A stretch of DNA of 64,000 nucleotides from contig NZ_CP059856.1 of assembly GCF_009193325.2 (NCBI RefSeq), positions 930,001 through 994,000 on the forward strand, read 5' to 3'. Both the position numbers and the translations under genes were made by a program. This document shows positions 43,832 to 52,643 of this stretch, piece by piece (position 1 is the first letter of the stretch; the number at the start of each line of letters is the position of its first letter). Origin of the DNA: Bacteroides zhangwenhongii (GTDB lineage: Bacteria > Bacteroidota > Bacteroidia > Bacteroidales > Bacteroidaceae). The notes beneath the pieces were generated by a model. It was not told the DNA's origin. It ran no database searches and saw only the letters and a program-made list of their open reading frames with translations.

Positions 43832-44308
43832 TTATTGTTTTACCTTAATGATGTCATAATTCAAATCACTAACGGCTTCCTGTAGACTGTCATTTACCAA
43901 TCGAAGAGTTGTATCATTCACAATTACGAAATACATGGGAGCTTCACCACTTTTCGGGGTTAATTTGACTGCAGTAACAGGTTTTTTGTTTACCACCTTA
44001 TGTATTGTCTGTTGCTTTCCATTGGAAGTGAAAGTCTTGTTCTGACCTTGGCCTTGAGCGTCCAGGTAAGTCATATCCAGTGTGTAAGTAGTATCAACAC
44101 CATCAGTTGCAGCATTCAGGGTTAACACATAATCGATACCCGGACCGTCGGCAGCAGGAAGAGTACCGGCATAGACTTCTGTCATTTCGGTAATCGGAGT
44201 CATAGCGAGGGCAAGACTGTCTGCTTGTGCCTCTGCGGCTTTGTTGGCTTTTGATTGGCAAGATGCCAAAGCAGCTACGACGGCTGCTAACATAATTACT
44301 TTTTTCAT
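43832..44308 (-). CDS. NlpE-like small lipoprotein
   Basis: 158 residues, lipobox Cys17 (ALASC) then QSKANKAAEAQ. From about residue 45 the pattern YAGTLPAADGPGIDYVLTLN, TYTLDMTYLD and PMYFVIVNDTTLRLV resembles the N-terminal NlpE beta-barrel domain found in many Bacteroides lipoproteins. The CxxC motif of E. coli NlpE is absent. It follows the CorC-like gene by 53 bp on the same strand. Envelope sensing is the known role of NlpE, but this protein's role is unknown. Confidence 0.75.
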   Translation of the reverse strand: MKKVIMLAAVVAALASCQSKANKAAEAQADSLALAMTPITEMTEVYAGTLPAADGPGIDYVLTLNAATDGVDTTYTLDMTYLDAQGQGQNKTFTSNGKQQTIHKVVNKKPVTAVKLTPKSGEAPMYFVIVNDTTLRLVNDSLQEAVSDLNYDIIKVKQ

Positions 44309-44361
44309 TGCTAAGTGCTTTAAGTTAATATAAATATAGTGAGCTATCGCTCGGTTTTACT

Positions 44362-45648
44362 TTACTCCTCTTCCCGTTTGATGACAAGTAGTTTGTCTAC
44401 TCGTCCCCGATCCATATCCACTACTTCGAATTGCAGATTCTTGTATGTGAAGATGTCTCCGGCTTTCGGGATACGACCAATCAGGAACATTGCCAGTCCG
44501 CCTAAAGTTGTGAAGTCTTCGGATTTCAGGTCTTCGTATGATAAAATTCCCATCTCTTCCATAAAATCGTCAATGTTCATTGAAGCTTCTACCAACATCG
44601 AACCATCCTGCCTTGTGACGATTTCTTCTTCTTCCGTTTCGTCCTCTTCAAGGATGTCTCCGAAGATACTTTCCGTCAGGTCGTGCAGTGTGATAATACC
44701 TTCCGTACTACCATACTCGTTAACAACAACTCCGAACTTGTTTTTGTTCTTCTTAAATAGCTCTAAAACTTTATTTGCATACAAACTTTCCGGAATAAAG
44801 AGAGGGGGACGGGCTATTTCACGTAAGTTAAATTTCTGCTGGTTACCGACCATCAGGATAATATCTTTCACGGACACTACACCGATAATCTCATCTTTCC
44901 GTTCGTCTACCAATAGATATTTGCTGTAATGTTCCTCTTCGATCACTTTCATTACCTTTTCCCGCGTATCATCCGGATGGAGGATAATGAGATCCCTGCG
45001 GTGTGTCATCAACTCATTGGCTCGCTTGTCCGAGAAGCGGAACACATCACGTATCATTTCCGTTTCCTCTTTGTCAATCACACCCTGTTCCGAGCTTTGG
45101 TGAAGAATCATCTTAATCTCCTCCTGTGTCATAGGGCGTTCTTCGCTTTTCAGACCGATGAGCTTATTCAACAAACGGGTGGATATACTGAGTAACCAAA
45201 CAAAGGGGTAGGAGACTTTTGTCAGCAGAATCATAATCGGACTGAATAAGATGGCATATTTCTCCGGATTACTAAGAGCAATGGATTTAGGGACCAATTC
45301 TCCGATAATGAGAGAAAGATAGGTAATGACTGCTACCGTAGTAATCATGGCAAGATTACGCGCATAAGCTTCAGCTCCCGGAATAAGGGAGAAGAGAGGA
45401 ACGAGATCATCGGCAATGGCTACTCCACCATACGCACCGGATACGATACCGATCAGGGTAATACCTATCTGGATGGTGGATAAGAACTTTTCCGGTTCTT
45501 CCAACTGTTTCAGAACTCCGCGTGCGGATTTGTTACCTTTAGCGACAAGTGTTTCAAGACGTGCTTTGCTGGATGATACCAGCGCAATTTCATACATGGC
45601 AAAAATGCCATTCAGTATGAGTAAGAAAAGAATTATAAGAAATTCCAT
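44362..45648 (-). CDS. CNNM/CorC-family membrane protein with CBS pair
   Basis: 428 residues. The N-terminal DUF21/CNNM domain has membrane segments (LIILFLLILNGIFAMYEIALVS, ITLIGIVSGAYGGVAIA, MITTVAVITYLSLIIGELVPKSIAL), then RPMTQEEIKMIL, a CBS pair (MTHRRDLIILHPDDT, EIIGVVSVKDIIL, FGVVVNEYGSTEGIITLHDL) and a C-terminal CorC_HlyC transporter-associated domain (DLKSEDFTTLGGLAMFLIG). Members are linked to magnesium or cobalt efflux; older names are hemolysin C or TlyC. Genomic surroundings are ordinary. ATG at 45648 is the first good start. Confidence 0.93.
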   Translation of the reverse strand: MEFLIILFLLILNGIFAMYEIALVSSSKARLETLVAKGNKSARGVLKQLEEPEKFLSTIQIGITLIGIVSGAYGGVAIADDLVPLFSLIPGAEAYARNLAMITTVAVITYLSLIIGELVPKSIALSNPEKYAILFSPIMILLTKVSYPFVWLLSISTRLLNKLIGLKSEERPMTQEEIKMILHQSSEQGVIDKEETEMIRDVFRFSDKRANELMTHRRDLIILHPDDTREKVMKVIEEEHYSKYLLVDERKDEIIGVVSVKDIILMVGNQQKFNLREIARPPLFIPESLYANKVLELFKKNKNKFGVVVNEYGSTEGIITLHDLTESIFGDILEEDETEEEEIVTRQDGSMLVEASMNIDDFMEEMGILSYEDLKSEDFTTLGGLAMFLIGRIPKAGDIFTYKNLQFEVVDMDRGRVDKLLVIKREEE

Positions 45649-45762
45649 AAATGGATTAAAATGGTTATTGCTTCGAAATTACATGAAATCAAGACACTAT
45701 GCAAATCTGTGTAATAGATTAATGATTTTTTAATACTAGTGGGGTCTTTTTATCGGAAAAAG

Positions 45763-45804
45763 AAAAGGAGATACAAAGGTTGTAAAACCAACGTATCTCC
45801 TTTT
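45763..45804. terminator. Terminator between CorC and M48 genes
   Basis: 12-bp stem AAAAGGAGATAC (45763-45774) and GTATCTCCTTTT (45793-45804) with an 18-base loop. On the minus strand the stem is followed by CTTTTTCC, so it terminates the M48 gene. Confidence 0.8.
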
Positions 45805-45830
45805 TCCGTCCAATTCAGGAAGGATGTCTG

Positions 45831-46616
45831 TTATTTTTTAGCATAAGTATCTGCCTTTGCTTTGGCTCGTTCGATTCGCTTCATTGTATCGGGATGTGAA
45901 GAGAACATCTTTTGGAGATAAGAAGGCTTTTCTGCACCTTCTGAGAGTTTTGCCAGCTTGGTCAGCGAATTAGCCATGGCATAAGGGTCGATACCATTCT
46001 TTACACAGAACTCTACACCGTAATCGTCGGCTTCGCCTTCTTGTTTTTGTGAATATTGCGCACCTGCCAATGCTTCGGCCATAGCTCCGAGTTCAGAGTC
46101 GGTCAGTTTGGCAACCTTGTCGCTGGTAGCACCGGCTGCATTCTTTATTGCCGAACGAAGGTAGGCGTTCTTCATGGCGTCTTTTGAATCGGTATGAACT
46201 ACATGACCGATTTCGTGACCTACTACGGCCATGACTTCTTCGTCAGTCATTACATCCATTAGTCCGGCACAGATACGTACACTGCCGTCACCACAGGCAA
46301 ATGCATTGATATCTACTACTTCATATACGCCGAAGTTCAGTTTTAGCCCGTCTACTTCTTTAATATGCCCGGTCAGTTTTTCCAGGCGTTTGCCGTATTC
46401 CGTATCCGGTTTGGTCAATGGATTGTGAGTGTCCATCCATTCCATGTATTCCTTACTCATGTTGGCAATATCGGCATCAGATAATGTTACGGCTGATACT
46501 ACGTCTTTGCCGGCTTGTAATGCTTTCCCTAAATTAAACTTTTTGCCGAACTGTGCAGATGCTGTCATACCCATTCCTAAGAGGATAAAGGCGATCATAG
46601 TAATTTGTCTTTTCAT
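45831..46616 (-). CDS. M48-family zinc metalloprotease
   Basis: 261 residues from the ATG at 46616 (MKRQITMIAF), which leaves a normal signal peptide and a 19-bp gap to the TonB gene; an ATG at 46646 would overlap that gene. Zinc motif HEIGH in VVGHEIGHVVHT, with the third ligand Glu in the EGEADDYGVEF helix. The domain ends with FSSHPDTMKRIERAKA as in periplasmic M48 proteases (BepA/LoiP-like). Role: probable quality control of outer-membrane proteins. It is downstream of and close to the TonB-dependent receptor gene. Confidence 0.93.
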   Translation of the reverse strand: MKRQITMIAFILLGMGMTASAQFGKKFNLGKALQAGKDVVSAVTLSDADIANMSKEYMEWMDTHNPLTKPDTEYGKRLEKLTGHIKEVDGLKLNFGVYEVVDINAFACGDGSVRICAGLMDVMTDEEVMAVVGHEIGHVVHTDSKDAMKNAYLRSAIKNAAGATSDKVAKLTDSELGAMAEALAGAQYSQKQEGEADDYGVEFCVKNGIDPYAMANSLTKLAKLSEGAEKPSYLQKMFSSHPDTMKRIERAKAKADTYAKK

Positions 46617-46635
46617 ACTTTTTAAAGTTTTTATG

Positions 46636-49014
46636 TTAATATTCAAATGTAATTCCTAAGGTAGGGAGTAAGGTCCCACTTGACTGCTTGATACGTTTCA
46701 TTCTATAATGCTGACTATCGGCTGGAGCTTCCGGGTTATCGATAACACCGGTACTCATCAGTACGTCCTGTTGTTTTAGCTTGCTTACGGTGATATTCTG
46801 CAAATCCAGATAGAATCCCAGCATACAGTGTTTCAGGTAAAAAGTCTTATCCACACGGATATCTACTTGGGCAAAGGCGGGAAGGCGTTCCTTATTATAC
46901 TTCGAATAGTCATAATATGCCTTTCCTTGTGCATCCCAGGCAGATACCAGAGAGGACTTCTCTTCATCGTAGGGGGTATAGGGAGCACCGCCGATACAAC
47001 TGACTTTCATTCCGACGCTCCATAGATGCGGGAGATTGTAAGTTCCCCGTAGATTGAAGATATATCGGTTATCCCATGCGGATGCGATGTATTCACTTTC
47101 TTTATTGTTACGGTATTCACTTTTGAACAGGGTGAAAGAAGAAGCCAGGTTCAACTTTTTGGCAATTAACCATTTTACTAAGATTTCTGCTCCATAAGAA
47201 CGCCCTTGTGCGGTGGAAGTTAGCAGTTCATTGCCAATCACTCCGTAATCATTTCCTTTGCAGGCCAGTGGAATGCCGTCTACAACGGAGAGCGGAATCT
47301 TATCATAATCTTTGTAGAATCCTTCAATGGAAACTTCAAAAGTGTCTCCTTTCCGCCAACTGACTCCCAAACTTTCCTGACTGACTTTCATATAGCGGAG
47401 GTTGTATTTGTTGGCGTATGCTCCATGATTGTTTTTAAATCCAAGCGCCGTATATGGAGGAAGCTGATAATAAAGTCCGGCATTGCCGCTTACAAACCAG
47501 TGATCGGTTAACTGATAAGAAAGCGATATGCGGGGTGATAATTGGTCGGAGAGGGATTTCATTGCCGATGAATAGTTATTGGCATCGGCCCGTAACCCTA
47601 AAGAAGCAGTGAAACGTTCATCCATTGAAGAATAGTTGACAGTACCGAAAATTCCCCATCGTAAAATATCCAGATAGGTGTGATAATCGAATATTTGTGC
47701 CTGATTCGTGTATATCTTTTGAAAAGTTGTATTAGAGTATTGGCTATAGTCTAAGTTCACTCCAAGATTGATTTTCCAGTTTCGGATAGAGGATTTGTTC
47801 TCGAAACGGAACTTCGTTTCTTGTTCGGTAGAACGGAGGCGAAGCATTAGATTGTCCGGAACACTTTCGTCATTCTGGCGGTATTTCGTGTTACGGTTGT
47901 TCAGATAACTGTGACTGACGACTATTGATTGTACATGTGCTCCTGTGTAGTGTCGGTAAACAGAACCCAATGTAAACGTCTCCTGCTTGATCTTAGGCAG
48001 GTAGCTTAGAATGTATTCGTTGTCTTCACTATCCGCTTTTGTGTTCAAACGCATATTGTCGATTCCTCCCAATCCTAAAATAGTCAGTTCATTTTGTTTG
48101 TTGAACCTGGTTTTCAATTTGAACTGTGCGTCTGTGAAGGTCGGCAAGAAAGGGAGGTCAAGCATATCAAAAAGGAATTGCAGATAGGATTGGCGTACGG
48201 ATACCAGATAAGAAGTCTTTTTCCCGATATGCCCGTTGGAAGCAAGGGAGACTTCAGAAGCTCCAAGTGTTGCTTTCAACGAGTTGCGTTCCATATCTCC
48301 GTCACGCAATTTGAAATCGAGGACAGAACTGAGTGCATTTCCTTTATCTGTAGGGAAAGCACCGGTATAAAAATTGACTTCACGTATCAGGTCGGCATTG
48401 AGGATACCTACGGGACCACCGGAAGCTCCTTGCGTGCTGAAATGGTTGATGTTGGGAATTTCTATTCCGTCCAGATAGAAACGGTTTTCAGAAGGGGAAC
48501 CGCCACGTACGATCAAGTCGTTGCGGTAGCCTATTGGTGAAAAGGCAACTCCGGGATAAGACTGTACGATTCGTGAGATGTCCCGGTTGGCTCCCGGACT
48601 CTTTTCTATTTCTTGTAGTCCTATAATACGCAGGCTGACAGGACTTTCCAAATCACGCCGGAAAGGGGAAGCTGTGACAGTAATTCCTTCGAGCTCCGTC
48701 AGGTTCTCTTCCATCTCTATCGAGATATTCAAATTCCTGGTGGATAAGATATATTCAGGCGTAGTGACACTTTTGTAGCCGATAGCAGTTGCTTGTAAAC
48801 GATAGATGCCGGGAGGCACCTGCTCTATTGTAAAGTGCCCTTCTGCATTGGTTACGCCACCTTTATTCAGTCCGAAGACCGTTACATTGATAAACTCTAA
48901 TGGTTGACGGCTGTTTTTGTCTATTACTGTTCCCTTTATCTGATGCACAGGCTGAGCCTGAATCAGGAGAAGCAGAAAACTGCAAAAAAAGAAAAAGGTA
49001 AGAAGTCGCTTCAT
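46636..49014 (-). CDS. TonB-dependent outer-membrane receptor with carboxypeptidase-like N-terminal domain
   Basis: 792 residues with a signal peptide (cut near LIQAQ). A CarboxypepD_reg-like domain (IKGTVIDKNSRQPLEFINVTVFG) comes first, then the plug (ITVTASPFRRDLESPVSLRIIG, NDLIVRGGSPSENRFYLDGIEIPN) and a barrel ending with LLPTLGITFEY. It is not SusC-like (shorter, no SusD neighbour), so its cargo may be a metal complex, peptide or small molecule. A -7 element reading TATTTTTG (minus) is at 49035-49042. The M48 protease gene follows 19 bp later, probably in one operon. Confidence 0.93.
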   Translation of the reverse strand: MKRLLTFFFFCSFLLLLIQAQPVHQIKGTVIDKNSRQPLEFINVTVFGLNKGGVTNAEGHFTIEQVPPGIYRLQATAIGYKSVTTPEYILSTRNLNISIEMEENLTELEGITVTASPFRRDLESPVSLRIIGLQEIEKSPGANRDISRIVQSYPGVAFSPIGYRNDLIVRGGSPSENRFYLDGIEIPNINHFSTQGASGGPVGILNADLIREVNFYTGAFPTDKGNALSSVLDFKLRDGDMERNSLKATLGASEVSLASNGHIGKKTSYLVSVRQSYLQFLFDMLDLPFLPTFTDAQFKLKTRFNKQNELTILGLGGIDNMRLNTKADSEDNEYILSYLPKIKQETFTLGSVYRHYTGAHVQSIVVSHSYLNNRNTKYRQNDESVPDNLMLRLRSTEQETKFRFENKSSIRNWKINLGVNLDYSQYSNTTFQKIYTNQAQIFDYHTYLDILRWGIFGTVNYSSMDERFTASLGLRADANNYSSAMKSLSDQLSPRISLSYQLTDHWFVSGNAGLYYQLPPYTALGFKNNHGAYANKYNLRYMKVSQESLGVSWRKGDTFEVSIEGFYKDYDKIPLSVVDGIPLACKGNDYGVIGNELLTSTAQGRSYGAEILVKWLIAKKLNLASSFTLFKSEYRNNKESEYIASAWDNRYIFNLRGTYNLPHLWSVGMKVSCIGGAPYTPYDEEKSSLVSAWDAQGKAYYDYSKYNKERLPAFAQVDIRVDKTFYLKHCMLGFYLDLQNITVSKLKQQDVLMSTGVIDNPEAPADSQHYRMKRIKQSSGTLLPTLGITFEY

Positions 49015-49034
49015 ACAATTAGAGTTTAGTGGTG

Positions 49035-49042
49035 CAAAAATA
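49035..49042 (-). promoter_or_regulatory. -7 element for the TonB receptor gene
   Basis: Minus-strand TATTTTTG, matching TAnnTTTG, 20 bp before the start codon. No clear -33. Confidence 0.45.
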
Positions 49043-49204
49043 CATAAATTGTTTTATTTCTCATTTATAAGTTCTATTTTTGTGAGACCTATTAAACAGA
49101 TTCTTTGACGAAAATGTAAATTTGATTACTGGCGATGATGCGATGAAGGCGCACATTGTTCAGAAGACATGAAAGAATTATATATTAAAATAGAATAATA
49201 CACA

Positions 49205-50017
49205 ATGAAAAAACTTCTGTTAATTACTCTTTTTCTTGGTTGGGCAGCTCTCTCTTTTGCTGCCAAAGTAGATACCTTATTGATTAAAAGTCCTTCCATG
49301 AATAAGGATGTGAAGGTGGTAGTAGTAACTCCGGATGTAGCATTGGGAAAAAAAGCGATAGCTTGCCCCGTTCTTTATCTGTTACACGGCTACGGAGGAA
49401 ATGCCAAAACATGGATTGGAATAAAACCGAATCTTCCACAAATAGCGGATGAAAAGGGAATGATTTTTGTTTGTCCGGATGGGAAAAATAGCTGGTACTG
49501 GGATAGTCCGCTCAATCCGTCATATCGTTACGAGACGTTCATTTCATCGGAGTTGGTTAAGTATATTGACGAGCATTATAAAACGATTGCTGATCGGAAA
49601 GGACGTGCTATTACCGGATTGAGTATGGGTGGACATGGAGCAATGTGGAATGCGATCCGTCATAAAGATATATTTGGCGGTGCTGGAACGACAAGTGGTG
49701 GAATGGATATCCGTCCTTTTCCGAAGAACTGGGAAATGTCCAAGCAGTTAGGAGATTATGATTCAAATAAAGAAGTGTGGGATAATCATACTGTTATCAA
49801 TCAGATAGATGGTCTTGAAAATGGAGATTTAGCCATTATAATCGATTGTGGTGAGAGCGATTTCTTCCTGAAGGTGAATCAGAATTTACACCATCGTTTG
49901 TTGGAGAAAAAGATTGACCATGATTTTATTACCCGTCCGGGAGCACATAACGGACAGTATTGGAATAACTCTATTGACTATCAGATACTTTTCTTCGATA
50001 AGTTTTTCAAGAAATAA
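49205..50017 (+). CDS. Secreted esterase of the esterase D / CE1-like family
   Basis: 270 residues with a signal peptide (cut near SFAA). An alpha/beta-hydrolase with HGYGGNAKTW (oxyanion region), the nucleophile Ser in GLSMGGHGAM, Asp in DCGESD and His in RPGAHNGQYW. The family covers acetyl-, feruloyl- and S-formylglutathione-type esterases, and secreted Bacteroides members are often polysaccharide esterases or related to mycolyl-transferase-like folds. It is alone on the + strand between divergent and convergent genes. Substrate unknown. Confidence 0.88.
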   Translation: MKKLLLITLFLGWAALSFAAKVDTLLIKSPSMNKDVKVVVVTPDVALGKKAIACPVLYLLHGYGGNAKTWIGIKPNLPQIADEKGMIFVCPDGKNSWYWDSPLNPSYRYETFISSELVKYIDEHYKTIADRKGRAITGLSMGGHGAMWNAIRHKDIFGGAGTTSGGMDIRPFPKNWEMSKQLGDYDSNKEVWDNHTVINQIDGLENGDLAIIIDCGESDFFLKVNQNLHHRLLEKKIDHDFITRPGAHNGQYWNNSIDYQILFFDKFFKK

Positions 50018-50089
50018 ATTGTATTGATATGATTGGTGCACTATATTAGTGCCATGATTGTGCCGCCTCTTTGTCACAGTTATCTTTTT

Positions 50090-50111
50090 AGGAGCCCCAA
50101 ATGGGGCTCCT
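50090..50111. terminator. Bidirectional terminator between esterase and DUF4595 gene
   Basis: Perfect 10-bp stem AGGAGCCCCA (50090-50099) and TGGGGCTCCT (50102-50111), preceded by ATCTTTTT on the left, which is AAAAAGAT on the minus strand. The right arm touches the stop codon of the minus-strand gene. Confidence 0.75.
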
Positions 50112-50986
50112 TATTCAATGGCAATTAATATGTTCTGAATATTGATCTTATTGGAATAATGTGTGCGTCTATAAATGCTCGTGGGTTTTCCTTTATTGTC
50201 GAATGTATAAGAATAAGTAGTATATTCATTATTGTTGTTTTCAGGAGTAGAGCGGGCTACCAGATGTTGCGTCGGCTTGCCTAAGATTCCGGCAAATAGG
50301 GCGCATTGGTGGAATGAAAGCGGATAAGTTTCTAATAAATCCAAACAGGGCAGACGATAATAATTGATTGTTTCTCCGGCTTCATACATTATTTTATTTT
50401 CTCCGTAATCAGTGAAAGATTCATTTGTCAGTGACGGGGAAGTAACACTGATCAGCTCTCCGTATTGATAAACGAGCGACAGGGTATGGGAAGCGTTTTC
50501 GGGCTGTAGTGTACCATTTATGGATGTAATATTTTCATGCAGTTGAGTTAAGTATCCGTCCGTGTATGTAAAGTTATATTGGCGTACTTGGGAAATGGTC
50601 GTGTATGTACATTGAGTTGCATAACCTTGTTCATTCAATGTATATATCCATTTGTTATCTTCACTGTCTATCACGGTGACAAGGTTGTTCTCATATTGTA
50701 AAGTTACCTGATGAAAAAGTTTCTGTACAATTTCATCACCAATGCTGACTGACTGTGTATTGGTATAGGATGTGAGCTTATTATCCGTATATGCATACTC
50801 ATTCTTTATAGTGTTGATAGCAGTGGAAGAGGTGGTCATATATGTCTCTTCAACTTCGGTCATTACCATTTTAGACATTGTCGGAACAGGTATATTAATC
50901 TCATTCCACGTCTTCTCTTTCTCATCATCGTCGGAACAACTGAGAAGTAGAATAGTGGTGATAAATAGTAGAACTACTTTTTTCAT
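50111..50986 (-). CDS. DUF4595-like surface lipoprotein
   Basis: 291 residues, lipobox Cys17 (LLLSC) followed by SDDDEKEK, a strong Bacteroides surface-export signal. The body contains short beta-strand repeats with YAYTDNKLTSYTN, YTLNEQGYATQCTY, FTYTDGYLTQLHE and YTFDNKGKPTSIYRR, a pattern like RHS/YD-type or DUF4595 repeats. No enzyme signature. It follows the S41-like gene by 11 bp and is likely co-transcribed with it. Function unknown. Confidence 0.8.
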   Translation of the reverse strand: MKKVVLLFITTILLLSCSDDDEKEKTWNEINIPVPTMSKMVMTEVEETYMTTSSTAINTIKNEYAYTDNKLTSYTNTQSVSIGDEIVQKLFHQVTLQYENNLVTVIDSEDNKWIYTLNEQGYATQCTYTTISQVRQYNFTYTDGYLTQLHENITSINGTLQPENASHTLSLVYQYGELISVTSPSLTNESFTDYGENKIMYEAGETINYYRLPCLDLLETYPLSFHQCALFAGILGKPTQHLVARSTPENNNNEYTTYSYTFDNKGKPTSIYRRTHYSNKINIQNILIAIE

Positions 50987-50997
50987 TTTGAATGTTA

Positions 50998-52467
50998 TTA
51001 AAGCCTTAGTCCTTTACTGCTAAAACGTCGGCTGGCTGGACTGCTTACACTCTTTTCAACCTTGAAGCGAGTCTGTGTTGTACTTTCTTCTGGAGTTTCG
51101 TCATCTTTAGGCGGATATGTACCGTCCAATACTCCTATGGCGATCTTCAGCAATCTTTCACTTTTACCATCCTTGTCGAATGTACCGAATGGTAGGAATT
51201 CACTGTAATTTGTACTCCCATCTATTGTGGTTTCACTGACTTTTAAATCGGTAGCTGGAGAAATGGTACCATAAGTATCGTGTTGGGAATTGTAAACTGT
51301 ACATACTACCGGGTTGACCGACCATAGAAATTCTTCATTAATAAACTGTTCTGTTGCTACATTTTGTCCTTTTGTCGAACTGCCTACAGTAGCAATAGGA
51401 TATGTATCCTCTAAAAAAAGACTTCTAATGAGCATTTCCGGTGCTCCCATTGTCGTTCCGCTGGTAATGGCGATTAAACTGTGTAAGTCTAAATTAATCT
51501 CTCTATCTGTACCGAACAGAATAGTGGCGTCTTTATCCGTATTTTTATCATTATATTCAAGATAAGCCATTGGCTCTCCTAAACGCTCGGCTGAGGTCAG
51601 AATAGTACCTAACAACTGAACACAATCCATTGAACCTCCCTCATTGTAACGAAGGTCAAGAATAACAGCTTGTACGCCTGCTTCCTTGAACTTTTGCGAG
51701 ACACTGCGTAATTCATTGTTGTATTTTTCCGGCTCGGCTTTTGTACCGGCTGTGAAGCTATTGTACATGAGATAGCCTACCTTTATATTTTTGACCGGTG
51801 ACTCAATAATCTCATATTTATGTACGGGATTGTCTTCTACTATCCGTGCTGCAGGCATTTCAACGGGTTCATCTATTGGAACAACTCTATATTCCATCGT
51901 CGGTCCTTCATCTTCTCCGTCACCTCCCTCATTTCCATCTTCTTCATCTTCTATTTCCACCTCTTTCCACTCGCCCAAAGTCAGTTCTACCGCTTTGGTT
52001 CCTTGCAATAAATATGTCTCATATTTCTTACTAATGTAGGAAGTGTCTACTTTCATGATCCAATCACCGCGTTCTAAACCCGCCTGTGCGGCAGGGGAAC
52101 CTGGAATAACGTAAGTAATCAATGCGTTGTAGGCAGTGTCAATATCCGGATTTCTAACTAATGAATAATCAAATCCATATGTGGGCAATGGAGTTGCCAT
52201 AACAGAATCTACAAACGAATAACTATCCTGCTTCGATTTCACTTTAGATAGGAAAGAGGCAGGTTCTACAAATAAGTTTACATCATCATAGGAAGGTAGC
52301 TCCTGATACCACAGATAGTTCTGTTGCATGATGTCTAATATCCATGTATCCAATGCTGTTTGGTGGGCATACTCCGGCCAGCGGTCAACACCACAGGAGA
52401 AGAAGCCACTGAGAGATACGATGGTCAGGGCGGGTATAAGGATTATCTTTCTTAATTTCGTCATCAT
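50998..52467 (-). CDS. S41-family peptidase-like lipoprotein with PDZ domain (catalytic Ser apparently missing)
   Basis: 489 residues from the ATG at 52467; an ATG at 52488 lies inside the -7 element at 52486-52493, so the later start is preferred. Lipobox SGFFSC, then an N-terminal helical domain (WILDIMQQNYLWYQELP), a PDZ domain (VIPGSPAAQAGLERGDWIMKV) interrupted by an acidic insert (EEDGNEGGDGEDEGP), and an S41 domain (AVILDLRYNEGG). The region where family members have TASASE reads TTMGAPE: the nucleophile Ser position is Gly341 (Gly348 from the upstream ATG). The Lys-containing TKGQN segment is retained. So it may be inactive or use another residue. Operon with the DUF4595 gene. Confidence 0.85.
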   Translation of the reverse strand: MMTKLRKIILIPALTIVSLSGFFSCGVDRWPEYAHQTALDTWILDIMQQNYLWYQELPSYDDVNLFVEPASFLSKVKSKQDSYSFVDSVMATPLPTYGFDYSLVRNPDIDTAYNALITYVIPGSPAAQAGLERGDWIMKVDTSYISKKYETYLLQGTKAVELTLGEWKEVEIEDEEDGNEGGDGEDEGPTMEYRVVPIDEPVEMPAARIVEDNPVHKYEIIESPVKNIKVGYLMYNSFTAGTKAEPEKYNNELRSVSQKFKEAGVQAVILDLRYNEGGSMDCVQLLGTILTSAERLGEPMAYLEYNDKNTDKDATILFGTDREINLDLHSLIAITSGTTMGAPEMLIRSLFLEDTYPIATVGSSTKGQNVATEQFINEEFLWSVNPVVCTVYNSQHDTYGTISPATDLKVSETTIDGSTNYSEFLPFGTFDKDGKSERLLKIAIGVLDGTYPPKDDETPEESTTQTRFKVEKSVSSPASRRFSSKGLRL

Positions 52468-52485
52468 AAAAAGCTTTTCACGTTG

Positions 52486-52493
52486 CAAATGTA
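52486..52493 (-). promoter_or_regulatory. -7 element for the S41-like gene
   Basis: Minus-strand TACATTTG, matching TAnnTTTG. Its position places the transcript start inside the annotated first codons, pointing to the ATG at 52467 or 52464. Confidence 0.55.
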
Positions 52494-52549
52494 GGAAATA
52501 CTTTGCTTATCTACCACATTTATGGTATAAAAATGCCTTTAATGTGTGA

Positions 52550-52580
52550 TTGGCTGTTAGAGAATCCTGCGTTATCTTTG
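52550..52580 (+). promoter_or_regulatory. Promoter of mnmA
   Basis: -33 TTGG (52550-52553) and -7 TATCTTTG (52573-52580) separated by 19 bp, a near-ideal Bacteroides promoter. Start codon 64 bp downstream of the -7 box. Confidence 0.75.
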
Positions 52581-52643
52581 TGCTTCCAAAATGATCAATA
52601 GGCATTAGTAAAATAGAATAAGTGATTAATAAACGGTAATTTC

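Noticed and set aside
44339..44929. 196-codon + strand frame over the CorC-like gene
   Set aside because: Serine-rich antisense translation of the CorC gene; no independent evidence.
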